Both the position numbers and the translations under genes were made by a program. This document shows positions 1 through 8,082 of a stretch of 64,000 nucleotides of DNA, in pieces. This stretch comes from Citreicoccus inhibens. Its GTDB lineage: Bacteria > Myxococcota > Myxococcia > Myxococcales > Myxococcaceae. Every line of letters begins with the position of its first letter. Within the stretch, counting starts at the first letter, position 1. The notes beneath the pieces were generated by a model, which had not been told where the DNA came from, made no database searches, and saw nothing but the letters and a program-made list of their open reading frames with translations. The stretch is from assembly GCF_019039035.1 (NCBI RefSeq), contig NZ_JAHNZT010000009.1, forward strand, positions 186,001-250,000. The letters run 5' to 3'.

Positions 1-162
1 CGGCTGATGCCCGGCGGCGACGAGGCAGTGCGCGTTCCGGTGCAGCTCGGCCGGGGCTCGGTGAATGCCGTGGAGGTCGTGCAGGGCCTCTCGGAAGGTG
101 ATCAGGTGGTGCTCTCAGACATGACCGCGTGGGACGCGGTCGAGCGGGTGAGGCTGCGATGA
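1..162 (+). CDS. Efflux periplasmic adaptor (HlyD/MFP family), C-terminal fragment
   Basis: This is the last 53 codons of a gene that begins outside the window. The visible tail contains VEVVQGLSEGDQVVLSDM followed by a short VERVRLR end, which is the usual C-terminal beta-domain of membrane fusion proteins that link an inner-membrane MacB-type exporter to an outer-membrane channel. The stop codon overlaps the start of the next gene (ATGATGA at 159-165), so the adaptor and the following ATPase are translationally coupled. The substrate cannot be told from this fragment. The family call is good for a partial gene because the adaptor-ATPase-permease order is standard. Confidence 0.75.
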   Translation, partial: RLMPGGDEAVRVPVQLGRGSVNAVEVVQGLSEGDQVVLSDMTAWDAVERVRLR

Positions 163-926
163 TGACGACGACGAATGACAGTGTGCCCGCGCAGGAGTCC
201 GAGGGTGCGGTGCTGGCCGGTGGACCGAAGGTGGAGGCAGGCAAGGCCCTCATTCAGTTGGAGGGACTGACCAAGGTCTTCGAGACCGAGGAGGTGGAGA
301 CGCACGCGCTCTCCAACATCCACCTCACCGTGCGGCAGAACGAGTGGGTGGCCATCGTGGGCCCCTCGGGCTCGGGCAAGTCCACCTTGCTGGCGGTGCT
401 GGGACTCCTGGACACGGCCACGCGCGGCGCGTACCTGCTGGACGGGCGCAGCGTGTTGGACCTGTCCTCCTCCGACCGCGCGCTCGTGCGCAACCGGCAC
501 ATCGGGTTCATCTTCCAGAGCTTCAACCTGATTGGCGACCTGACGGTCTTCGAGAACGTGGAGCTGCCGCTCACCTACCGGGGCATGCCCGCGGCGGAGC
601 GCAAGCAGCGGGTGGAGCGCGCGCTGGAGCGCGTGGGCATGGCGCACCGCGCGCGGCACATGCCGGGACAGCTCTCGGGCGGTCAGCAGCAGCGTGTCGC
701 GGTGGCCCGCGCGGTGGCCGGAGACCCCATCATCCTCCTGGCCGACGAGCCCACCGGTAACCTCGACTCGAAGAACGGCGAGGCGGTGATGCAGCTGCTG
801 GGCGAGCTGCACAAGGCGGGCGCCACCATCTGCATGGTGACGCACGACCCGGCGCACGCGCGCGTGGCCACGCGCACCGTCAGCCTCTTCGACGGCCGCG
901 TGGTGCAGGACGAGCAGCGCCGCTAG
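159..926 (+). CDS. ABC transporter ATP-binding protein (MacB/LolD type)
   Basis: Predicted 255-residue cytoplasmic ATPase that powers the permeases downstream. Visible motifs are Walker A (GPSGSGKST), a Q-loop (FIFQSFNLI), the ABC signature (LSGGQQQR), Walker B with the LolD/MacB-type DEPTGNLD, and the H-loop (MVTHD). The start is placed at the ATG overlapping the adaptor stop; an earlier in-frame GTG would run into the adaptor gene. A roughly 30-residue N-terminal extension precedes the nucleotide-binding domain. It is separated from the first permease by about 100 bp that hold a terminator-like hairpin, so expression may be uncoupled from the permeases. Confidence 0.92.
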   Translation: MMTTTNDSVPAQESEGAVLAGGPKVEAGKALIQLEGLTKVFETEEVETHALSNIHLTVRQNEWVAIVGPSGSGKSTLLAVLGLLDTATRGAYLLDGRSVLDLSSSDRALVRNRHIGFIFQSFNLIGDLTVFENVELPLTYRGMPAAERKQRVERALERVGMAHRARHMPGQLSGGQQQRVAVARAVAGDPIILLADEPTGNLDSKNGEAVMQLLGELHKAGATICMVTHDPAHARVATRTVSLFDGRVVQDEQRR

Positions 927-990
927 TCGGCGTCGAATCCCGTCCGAGTCGCCCGCGCACGGCGTGGGCACCGGACGGTGGTGGTGGATG

Positions 991-1018
991 GGCGCCAGGA
1001 CATGGCGCCTCTTTTCTT
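991..1018 (+). terminator. Intrinsic terminator/attenuator between ATPase and permease genes
   Basis: A perfect 7-bp stem, GGCGCCA (991-997) and TGGCGCC (1003-1009), with a 5-nt loop is followed at once by TCTTTTCTT. This has the form of a Rho-independent terminator. It ends only a few bases before the GGAGG ribosome binding site (about 1019-1023) of the GTG start at 1028. It therefore sits inside the export operon rather than at its end. Confidence 0.7.
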
Positions 1019-1027
1019 GGAGGCCCC

Positions 1028-3433
1028 GTGCTGAGTTCCCTGAATCAAGACATGCGGTATGCGCTGCGCACGCTGCGAGGCAGCCCGGGCTTCGTGCTGG
1101 CCGCGGTGTTGGCGCTCGCGCTGGGGATTGGCGCGAACAGCGCGGTCTTCAGCGTGGTGAATGGGGTGCTGCTCACGCCGCCGCCGTTCCGAGAGCCCGA
1201 GCGGCTCGTGCACCTCTCCAATGACTTCGCCAAGGCGGGCATCCGGCTCGCGCCCGTGTCGATGCCTGAGTACCGCGACCATCAATCCCTGGCGCGGGTC
1301 TTCTCGTCGGTGGCGGCGTATGTCCAAGGTGACCTGACCCTCACGGGGCGGGACACGCCGGTACGGCTCGGCGCGACGTCCTCCACCGCGTCGCTCTTCT
1401 CCACGCTGGGCGTGACGCCCGCGCTGGGGCGGACGTTCACCGAGGCGGAGGAGGTTCCGGGGCGCGACAAGGTGGTGGTGCTCACGCAGAAGGCGTGGCG
1501 GGTGTACTTCGCCGCGGACCCCGCGGTGCTCGGCCGGAGCCTGCTCCTCGACGGTGAGTCTTACACCGTGGTGGGCGTGCTGCCCCCGGGCGTGGCGTAT
1601 CCGGCGGACACGGACCTCTACCGTCCCTTCGCGCCGCCGCCCGAGCAGACCACGGAGGCGCAGCGCGGGGAGCGCTACCTCTCGATGCTGGGGCGGCTGA
1701 AGCCGGGCGTGACGCTGGAGGCCGCTCGCCAGGACATGACGCGCGTCATGGCGCTCATGGTGGCGGATCATCCCAAGTATGGAAACGGCGGCTGGTCCAT
1801 CCAGTTGAGGTCGCTGGAGGACCTGGTGGTGGGGGACGTGAGGGGGACGCTGTGGATGCTGTTGGGGGCGGTGGGGTTCGTGCTGCTGGTGGCGTGCTCG
1901 AGCGTGGCGAACCTGCTGCTGGCGCGAGCAGCGACGCGGAGCCGCGAGGTGTCGATTCGAGCGGCGCTGGGAGCCGGGCGCGGGCGGCTGGTGGCGCAAT
2001 TCCTGACGGAGAGCCTGCTGCTGGCCGCGGCGGGCGGCGTGTTGGGATTGCTGCTGGCGATGTGGGGGACGGACGCGCTGCTGACGCTGGTGGGAGAGAG
2101 CCTGCCGCGCGCGGCGGAGGTGAAGCTGGACAGGTGGTCGCTGCTGTTCACCGGAGGCATGTCGTTGCTGACGGGGCTGTTGTTTGGGTTGGTGCCGGCG
2201 TTGCAGTCGAGCCGGGCGGACCTGAGCGCGGCGATGCGGCAGGGGGCGAAGGGGACGGCGGAGGGCGCGGTGAAGCTGCGCTCGGGGCTGGTGGTGGCGC
2301 AGATGGCGCTGGCGTTGGTGCTGCTGGTGGGAGCGGGGTTGTTCGCGAAGAGCTTCCTGGCGCTGCGCTCGGTGGACGTGGGCTTCACGCCCGAGGGGGT
2401 GTTGACGGGTCAGCTCTCGCTCCCGGCCACGCGCTACAAGGAATCGGAGCGTCAGGTGGCCTTCCACCGCGAGCTGCTGGAGCGGATTCAATCGCTGCCA
2501 GGAGTGGAGTCAGCGGGGCTCACCAACATCCTGCCGTTGGGCGGACGCTTGACGCGCGGCTTTGAGATCGAGGGACGGACGAAGGGCCCGGGCGAGGTGT
2601 GGCCGGCCGTGCAGTTCCGCACGGTGAGCCCCGACTATCTGCACACGTTGCGCGCGACGCTGCGCGAGGGCCGGATGTTGGATGCGCGCGATGATGCGGC
2701 GGCACCCGGCGCGGCGATCATCAACAAGTCGCTCGCGGACTTCTTCTGGCCGCGAGGGGACGCGGTGGGCAAGCGGCTGCGGCTGGGGAATCCCGCCGCG
2801 GCTTGGACGACGGTGGTGGGCGTGGTCGACGACTTGCGCGAGTGGGGCGTGGATCAACCGGCGCGCCCCGCCATGTACTACGCCCTCGCGCAGTTTCCTT
2901 CCGCGGACCTGGCGCTCGCGGTGCGCGCGAAGGACAGCGTGCGCGCGAGCGTGGAGGCGGAGCTGCGGGCGATGGACCGAGACGTGCCGATGTTCGCGGT
3001 GAGCCCGTTGTCTCGACTGGTGGACGAGTCGATTGGCTCGCGGCGGCTGTCGGCGCTGCTGATGGGGCTGTTCGCGGGAGTGTCGCTGGTGCTGGCGGCG
3101 CTCGGAATCTCGGGAGTGATTGCGTACGCGGTGGCGCAGCGGACGCGAGAGATGGGGATTCGGATGGCGTTGGGCGCGGAGCCGGGAGATGTGTTGCGGC
3201 TGGTGTTGGGGCAGGGGATGAGGCTGGCGGGGCTGGGCGTGGGCGTGGGGCTGGTGCTGTCACTGGGATTGGCGAGGCTGTTGGGGTCGATGCTGTACGG
3301 GGTGACAGCGTATGACCCGTGGACGTTCGTGGGCGTGGCGGCGCTGCTGAGCGGCGTGGCGCTGTTCGCGACCTGGTTGCCCGCGCGTCGGGCGACGCGG
3401 GTAGACCCCATCATCGCGCTGCGCGCGGAGTGA
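1028..3433 (+). CDS. ADOP/MacB-FtsX family ABC transporter permease (copy 1)
   Basis: An 801-residue inner-membrane permease of the duplicated MacB type, twice the length of a usual FtsX permease. Order of parts: one TM segment near residues 20-42, a first periplasmic MacB core domain, a three-TM FtsX block around 275-390, another TM near 425, a second periplasmic domain (about 445-665), and a final FtsX block to the C-terminus ending in PARRATRVDPIIALRAE. The start is a GTG with GGAGG 5 nt upstream. The product probably works with the flanking ATPases and the adaptor to extrude a peptide, lipid or drug. It is nearly identical to the next gene in the membrane-encoding parts but diverged in the periplasmic ones. 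Confidence 0.9.
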   Translation: MLSSLNQDMRYALRTLRGSPGFVLAAVLALALGIGANSAVFSVVNGVLLTPPPFREPERLVHLSNDFAKAGIRLAPVSMPEYRDHQSLARVFSSVAAYVQGDLTLTGRDTPVRLGATSSTASLFSTLGVTPALGRTFTEAEEVPGRDKVVVLTQKAWRVYFAADPAVLGRSLLLDGESYTVVGVLPPGVAYPADTDLYRPFAPPPEQTTEAQRGERYLSMLGRLKPGVTLEAARQDMTRVMALMVADHPKYGNGGWSIQLRSLEDLVVGDVRGTLWMLLGAVGFVLLVACSSVANLLLARAATRSREVSIRAALGAGRGRLVAQFLTESLLLAAAGGVLGLLLAMWGTDALLTLVGESLPRAAEVKLDRWSLLFTGGMSLLTGLLFGLVPALQSSRADLSAAMRQGAKGTAEGAVKLRSGLVVAQMALALVLLVGAGLFAKSFLALRSVDVGFTPEGVLTGQLSLPATRYKESERQVAFHRELLERIQSLPGVESAGLTNILPLGGRLTRGFEIEGRTKGPGEVWPAVQFRTVSPDYLHTLRATLREGRMLDARDDAAAPGAAIINKSLADFFWPRGDAVGKRLRLGNPAAAWTTVVGVVDDLREWGVDQPARPAMYYALAQFPSADLALAVRAKDSVRASVEAELRAMDRDVPMFAVSPLSRLVDESIGSRRLSALLMGLFAGVSLVLAALGISGVIAYAVAQRTREMGIRMALGAEPGDVLRLVLGQGMRLAGLGVGVGLVLSLGLARLLGSMLYGVTAYDPWTFVGVAALLSGVALFATWLPARRATRVDPIIALRAE

Positions 3434-4811
3434 GTGAATCCATGAGCATGTTGCTTCAGGACGTGAAGTACGCGCTGCGCACGTTGAAAGGCAGCCCAGG
3501 CTTCGTGTTGGCCGCGGTGCTAGCGCTCGCGCTGGGGATTGGCGCGAACAGCGCGGTCTTCAGCGTGGTGAACGGGGTGCTGCTCACGCCGCCACCGTTC
3601 CGAGAGCCCTCGCGGCTCGTGCACCTCTTCGGCAACTTCAAGGCCGCGGACTTGAAGGACATCTCGGTGTCCGTGCCCGAGTACCACGACTACCAGGAGA
3701 TGCCGCGGGTCCTCGAGAGCGTGGCGGCGTACGCGCCGACCAGCCTGACGATGACCGGGGGCGACACGCCGCTGCGCTTCACCGTCGTGTACAGCACGGC
3801 GTCGTTCTTCTCCACGCTCGGCGTGCAGCCGATATTGGGGCGCTTCTACACGCAGGAGACGGAGACGCCGGGCCGCGACAAGGAAGTGGTGCTCACGCAG
3901 AAGGCGTGGCGCATCCACTTCGGCAAGGACCCCGCCGTGCTCGGGCACGTGCTCGTGCTCGACGGTGAGTCCTACACGGTGGTGGGCGTGCTGCCGGCGG
4001 GTGTGTCGTATCCGGCGGACACGGACCTCTACATTCCCTTCGCGCCTCCTCCCATGACGTCCACCGATTCCCGGCGGGGCAACCGCTACCTGGACGTGGT
4101 GGCGCGGCTCAAGCCGGGCGTGACGCTGGAGGCGGCGCGCCGGGACCTGGCGCGGGTGTCGGGTGAGCAAGAGGCTGCGTACCCCGACAACTACAAGGAC
4201 GGCGGCTGGGGCATCAGCGTCAACTCCATGGAGGACCTGGTGGTGGGGGACGTGAGGGGGACGCTGTGGATGCTGCTGGGGGCGGTGGGGTTCGTGCTGC
4301 TGGTGGCGTGCTCGAGCGTGGCGAACCTGCTGCTGGCGCGAGCAGCGACGCGGAGCCGCGAGGTGTCGATTCGAGCGGCGCTGGGAGCCGGGCGCGGGCG
4401 GCTGGTGGCGCAATTCCTGACGGAGAGCCTGCTGCTGGCCGCGGCGGGCGGCGTGTTGGGATTGCTGCTGGCGATGTGGGGGACGGACGCGCTGCTGACG
4501 CTGGTGGGAGAGAGCCTGCCGCGCGCGTCGGAGGTGAAGCTGGACGGGTGGTCGCTGCTGTTCACCGGAGGCATGTCGTTGCTGACGGGGCTGTTGTTTG
4601 GGTTGGTGCCGGCGTTGCAGTCGAGCCGGGCGGACCTGAGCGCGGCGATGCGGCAGGGGGCGAAGGGGACGGCGGAGGGCGCGGTGAAGCTGCGCTCGGG
4701 GCTGGTGGTGGCGCAGATGGCGCTGGCGTTGGTGCTGCTGGTGGGGGCGGGGTTGTTCGCGAAGAGCTTCCTGGCGCTGCGCTCGGTGGACGTGGGCTTC
4801 ACGCCCGAGGG
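1815..4811 (+). repeat. Homogenised direct repeat within the permease pair (583 bp, two copies)
   Basis: Positions 1815-2397 and 4229-4811 align without gaps over 583 bp; by eye I count four mismatches. A second highly similar block covers the 5' ends (about 1060-1200 against 3478-3615) and a third the 3' ends (about 3030-3430 against 5450-5859). The intervening periplasmic-domain segments are clearly diverged. This mosaic pattern indicates gene conversion rather than a simple recent duplication. Confidence 0.85.
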
Positions 4812-5859
4812 CGTGCTCACGGGGCGCGTGTTCCTGCCGGCCACGCGTTACAAGGAGTCGGCGCGCCGGGTGGCCTTCCACCGCGAGTTCCTGGAGCGCG
4901 TGCAGGCGCTGCCGGGAGTGGAGTCGGCGGGACTCACCAACATCCTGCCGCTGGGTGGGCGCTCGGACCGGAGCTTCGACGTCGAGGGCCGCACGGAGGA
5001 CCCCAACGAGCACTTGCCCGCGGTGGAGTACCGCACGGTGACGCCCGACTATCTGCGCACGTTGCGCGTGAAGCTGAGGGCGGGCCGGATGCTCCAGGCC
5101 TCGGATGGTCCGGACTCGCCGTGGGCGGTGGTCATCAACAAGTCCTTCGCGGATGCGTACTGGCCGAGCGGGGACGCGTTGGGCAAGCGCCTGAAGCTGC
5201 ACGGCGACGACACGCAATGGACCACGGTGGTGGGAATCGTGGAGGACCTGCGCGAGTGGAACCTGAGCCAGCCCGCGCGGCCGGCCGCCTATTGGTCCAT
5301 GGCGCAGCTGCCGGCGTCGCGCATGGGGTTGGTGGTGCGCGCGAAGTCGGGCATCGAGGAGTCGGTGCGCGCGAGCGTGGAGGCGGAGCTGCGAGCGGTG
5401 GATCGGGACGTGCCGATGTTCGCGGTGAGCCCGCTGGCGCGGCTGGTGGATGAGTCCATTGGCTCGCGGCGGCTGTCGGCGCTGCTGATGGGGCTGTTCG
5501 CGGGAGTTTCGGTGGTGCTCGCGGCGTTGGGAATTTCCGGAGTGATTGCGTACGCGGTGGCGTTGCGGACGCGCGAGATGGGGATTCGCATGGCGCTGGG
5601 CGCGGAGCGGGGCGATGTGATGAGGCTGGTGCTGGGCCAGGGCATGAAGCTGGCGGGGCTGGGGGTGGGCGTGGGCCTGGTGCTGTCGCTGGGATTGGCG
5701 AGGCTGTTGGGGTCGATGCTGTACGGGGTGACGGCGTATGACCCGTGGACGTTCGTGGGCGTGGCGGCGCTGCTGAGCGGCGTGGCGCTGCTCGCGACCT
5801 GGTTGCCCGCGCGGCGGGCGACGCTGGTGGACCCCATCATCGCGCTGCGCGCGGAGTGA
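3442..5859 (+). CDS. ADOP/MacB-FtsX family ABC transporter permease (copy 2)
   Basis: A paralogue of the preceding permease, 805 residues, with the same two-FtsX-block architecture and the same DPIIALRAE end. I place the start at ATG 3442, 8 nt after the upstream stop, with GGAG about 11 nt before it; a GTG overlapping the upstream stop (3430) is also possible and would add four residues. Periplasmic segments differ from copy 1 (for example KAADLKDISVSVPEYHDY against KAGIRLAPVSMPEYRDH), suggesting different ligands or a heterodimer. It is followed 5 nt later by a second ATPase gene. Confidence 0.9.
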   Translation: MSMLLQDVKYALRTLKGSPGFVLAAVLALALGIGANSAVFSVVNGVLLTPPPFREPSRLVHLFGNFKAADLKDISVSVPEYHDYQEMPRVLESVAAYAPTSLTMTGGDTPLRFTVVYSTASFFSTLGVQPILGRFYTQETETPGRDKEVVLTQKAWRIHFGKDPAVLGHVLVLDGESYTVVGVLPAGVSYPADTDLYIPFAPPPMTSTDSRRGNRYLDVVARLKPGVTLEAARRDLARVSGEQEAAYPDNYKDGGWGISVNSMEDLVVGDVRGTLWMLLGAVGFVLLVACSSVANLLLARAATRSREVSIRAALGAGRGRLVAQFLTESLLLAAAGGVLGLLLAMWGTDALLTLVGESLPRASEVKLDGWSLLFTGGMSLLTGLLFGLVPALQSSRADLSAAMRQGAKGTAEGAVKLRSGLVVAQMALALVLLVGAGLFAKSFLALRSVDVGFTPEGVLTGRVFLPATRYKESARRVAFHREFLERVQALPGVESAGLTNILPLGGRSDRSFDVEGRTEDPNEHLPAVEYRTVTPDYLRTLRVKLRAGRMLQASDGPDSPWAVVINKSFADAYWPSGDALGKRLKLHGDDTQWTTVVGIVEDLREWNLSQPARPAAYWSMAQLPASRMGLVVRAKSGIEESVRASVEAELRAVDRDVPMFAVSPLARLVDESIGSRRLSALLMGLFAGVSVVLAALGISGVIAYAVALRTREMGIRMALGAERGDVMRLVLGQGMKLAGLGVGVGLVLSLGLARLLGSMLYGVTAYDPWTFVGVAALLSGVALLATWLPARRATLVDPIIALRAE

Positions 5860-5864
5860 GCATC

Positions 5865-6551
5865 ATGTCCGAACCCCTCATGCGGCTGCGTGACGTGGAG
5901 AAGTCCTACCCCCTGGCCGGAGGCCGCAGCTGGGTGCTGCGCCGCATCCACCTGGACATCCAGCCCGGCGAGTTCGTCACCCTGATGGGCCCCTCGGGCG
6001 CGGGCAAGTCCACGCTGCTGTCCATCCTGGGCCTGCTCGACGCCGAGTGGACCGGCGAGTACTGGCTGGATGGCAAGGGGGTGCACTCGCTGAAGACCAA
6101 GGAGCGGGCGGAGCTGGCCCGGCGAACCATCGGCTTCGTCTTTCAGCAGTACCACCTGCTGGACACCCTCACCGTGGCGGAGAACCTGGAGGTTCCCCTG
6201 TCCTATCGCGACCTCAAGCGCTCCGAGCGCGAGGCGCTGGTGGGCGACATGCTCGACCGCTTCCAACTCGTGGGGAAGAAGGACCTGTTCCCCTCGCAGC
6301 TCTCGGGCGGTCAGCAGCAGTTGGTGGGCGTGGCGCGCGCGCTCATCTCCAACCCCAAGGTCCTCCTCGCGGACGAGCCCACCGGCAACCTTCATTCCGG
6401 GCAGGCGAAGCAGATCATGGAGGTCTTCCAGGAGCTCAACCGGGCGGGCACCACGGTGGTCCAGGTGACGCACTCGGACGCCAACGCCGCCTATGGCCAC
6501 CGCATCATCCGGCTCGCGGATGGCTGGATGCAGCCCACTCCGGCCCCCTGA
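5865..6551 (+). CDS. ABC transporter ATP-binding protein (LolD/MacB type), second of operon
   Basis: A 228-residue ATPase with Walker A GPSGAGKST, Q-loop FVFQQYHLL, signature LSGGQQQL, Walker B ADEPTGNL and H-loop VTHSD. Two departures from the consensus are visible: the signature ends QQQL rather than QQQR, and the D-loop reads GNLHSG where LolD-like proteins usually have GNLDS. The ATG at 5865 lies just after the permease stop. Having two different ATPases around two permeases suggests an asymmetric transporter or two alternative engines. Confidence 0.9.
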   Translation: MSEPLMRLRDVEKSYPLAGGRSWVLRRIHLDIQPGEFVTLMGPSGAGKSTLLSILGLLDAEWTGEYWLDGKGVHSLKTKERAELARRTIGFVFQQYHLLDTLTVAENLEVPLSYRDLKRSEREALVGDMLDRFQLVGKKDLFPSQLSGGQQQLVGVARALISNPKVLLADEPTGNLHSGQAKQIMEVFQELNRAGTTVVQVTHSDANAAYGHRIIRLADGWMQPTPAP

Positions 6552-6560
6552 GGCGCCTGC

Positions 6561-6587
6561 TCCCTGGGCGGAAGGCCGACCCAGGGA
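6561..6587 (+). terminator. Perfect 8-bp hairpin between transporter and two-component genes
   Basis: TCCCTGGG (6561-6568) and CCCAGGGA (6580-6587) form a perfect stem with an 11-nt loop, starting 10 nt after the ATPase stop codon. No T-run follows, so this may be an inefficient terminator or an RNA-processing or stability element rather than a classic intrinsic terminator. Confidence 0.45.
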
Positions 6588-6648
6588 ACGGTGTTCCCCG
6601 CGTCACCCCGCTTTCTGGCACATTCTCTCCCGTTCGTTGGTGACCCCC

Positions 6649-8082
6649 GTGTTCGAGTCCACCCCCGCTGTCCCCGCTGCCTCACCGGAGCCCGTGGCCC
6701 CCGCACGGGCCGCGCGCATCCTGCTCGCCGATGATCAAGCGGACGTGCTGGATGCGCTCCGGCTGCTGCTCAAGCGCGATGGCTATTCCATTGTCACCGC
6801 GCAGTCGCCCGCGGGCGTCCTCGCCACGCTGGACGCCGAGGACGTCGACCTGGTGTTGATGGACCTCAACTACGCGCGCGACACCACGTCCGGGCGCGAG
6901 GGATTGGACTTGCTCGCGCGCCTGCGCGGGATGGATGCGTCGCTGCCCATCGTGGTGATGACGGCGTGGGGAAGCGTGGAGGGCGCGGTGGAGGCCATGC
7001 GCGCCGGCGCGCGCGACTACGTGCAGAAGCCGTGGGACAACACGCGGCTGCTCGCCACGCTGCGCACGCAGCTGGAGCTGGGGCAGGCGCTCAAGCGCAG
7101 CCGCCGGCTGGAGGAGGAGAACCAGCACCTGCGCCGAGGCCAGGGCGGACTGCCCTCCCTGGTGGGTGACTCCCGCTCGATGCAGCCGGTGCGCCGCCTC
7201 ATCGAGCGCGTGGCGCCCTCGGGCGCGAACGTGCTCGTCACGGGCGAGCACGGCACGGGAAAGGAAGTCGTCGCGCGGCTGATGCACGCGGCCAGCACGC
7301 GCAAGGACCGGGCGTTCGTCGCGGTGAACTCGGGAGGCCTGTCCGAGGGCGTCTTCGAGAGCGAGCTGTTCGGCCACGTGAAGGGCGCCTTTACGGACGC
7401 GAAGACGGACCGCATCGGCTGCTTCGAGCTGGCGGACGGCGGCACGCTCTTCCTGGATGAGATTGGCAACATGCCGCTCACGCAGCAGGCGAAGCTCTTG
7501 CGCGTGCTCCAGACGGGTGAGCTGCACCCGGTGGGCTCCTCCAAGACGCGCCGGGTGGACGTGCGCGTGGTGAGCGCCACCAACGTGGACCTGGCGAAGG
7601 CGGTGGCCGAGGGCCGCTTCCGCGAGGACCTGCTCTACCGGCTCAACACGGTGGAGGTGCAGCTGCCCTCGCTGCGCGAGCGGCGCGAGGACATTCCCCT
7701 GCTGGCCGCGCACTTCCTGGCGGAGCACGGCAAGCGCTATGGCCGTCCGCAGATGCGGCTCGCCCCGAGCGCGCTGGAGGCCCTCCTGGCCTACCCGTGG
7801 CCCGGCAACGTTCGCGAGCTGGAGCACGCGGTGGAGCGCTCGCTGCTGATGGCCTCGGGCGAGGAGGTGCTGGCCGAGGACCTGCTGCTCAAGCGCGGCG
7901 GCAACAACGGAGGCACGTCGCGCCTGGAGGAGATGACGCTGGAGGAGGTGGAGCGCTACCTCATCGAGCGCGCCCTGGCGCGGCACGAGGGCAACGTGAG
8001 TGACGCGGCCAAGGGCCTGGGCCTGTCGCGCAGCGCGCTGTACCGCCGGCTCCAGTACTACGGAATCAAGGGCGCTCGGTGA
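6649..8082 (+). CDS. Sigma-54-type response regulator (NtrC/AtoC architecture)
   Basis: About 477 residues: receiver domain (roughly 22-135, phospho-acceptor Asp in LMDLNY near 71, Lys in YVQKPWD), AAA+ domain (about 160-395) with Walker A GEHGTGKE and Walker B LFLDEIGN, and a Fis-type HTH at the C-terminus (SDAAKGLGLSRSALYRRL). The loop that contacts sigma-54 reads GAFTDA, not GAFTGA. This subfamily is commonly found beside MacB-type exporters, so control of the upstream operon is a reasonable inference. Two GTG codons (6640 and 6649) are possible starts; neither has a clear ribosome binding site. The kinase gene overlaps its stop codon. Confidence 0.9.
   Translation: MFESTPAVPAASPEPVAPARAARILLADDQADVLDALRLLLKRDGYSIVTAQSPAGVLATLDAEDVDLVLMDLNYARDTTSGREGLDLLARLRGMDASLPIVVMTAWGSVEGAVEAMRAGARDYVQKPWDNTRLLATLRTQLELGQALKRSRRLEEENQHLRRGQGGLPSLVGDSRSMQPVRRLIERVAPSGANVLVTGEHGTGKEVVARLMHAASTRKDRAFVAVNSGGLSEGVFESELFGHVKGAFTDAKTDRIGCFELADGGTLFLDEIGNMPLTQQAKLLRVLQTGELHPVGSSKTRRVDVRVVSATNVDLAKAVAEGRFREDLLYRLNTVEVQLPSLRERREDIPLLAAHFLAEHGKRYGRPQMRLAPSALEALLAYPWPGNVRELEHAVERSLLMASGEEVLAEDLLLKRGGNNGGTSRLEEMTLEEVERYLIERALARHEGNVSDAAKGLGLSRSALYRRLQYYGIKGAR

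Noticed and set aside
6612-6640. Sigma-54 (-24/-12) promoter upstream of the response regulator
   Set aside because: TGGCAC is present at about 6616, but the GC element 10 bp further on is missing.
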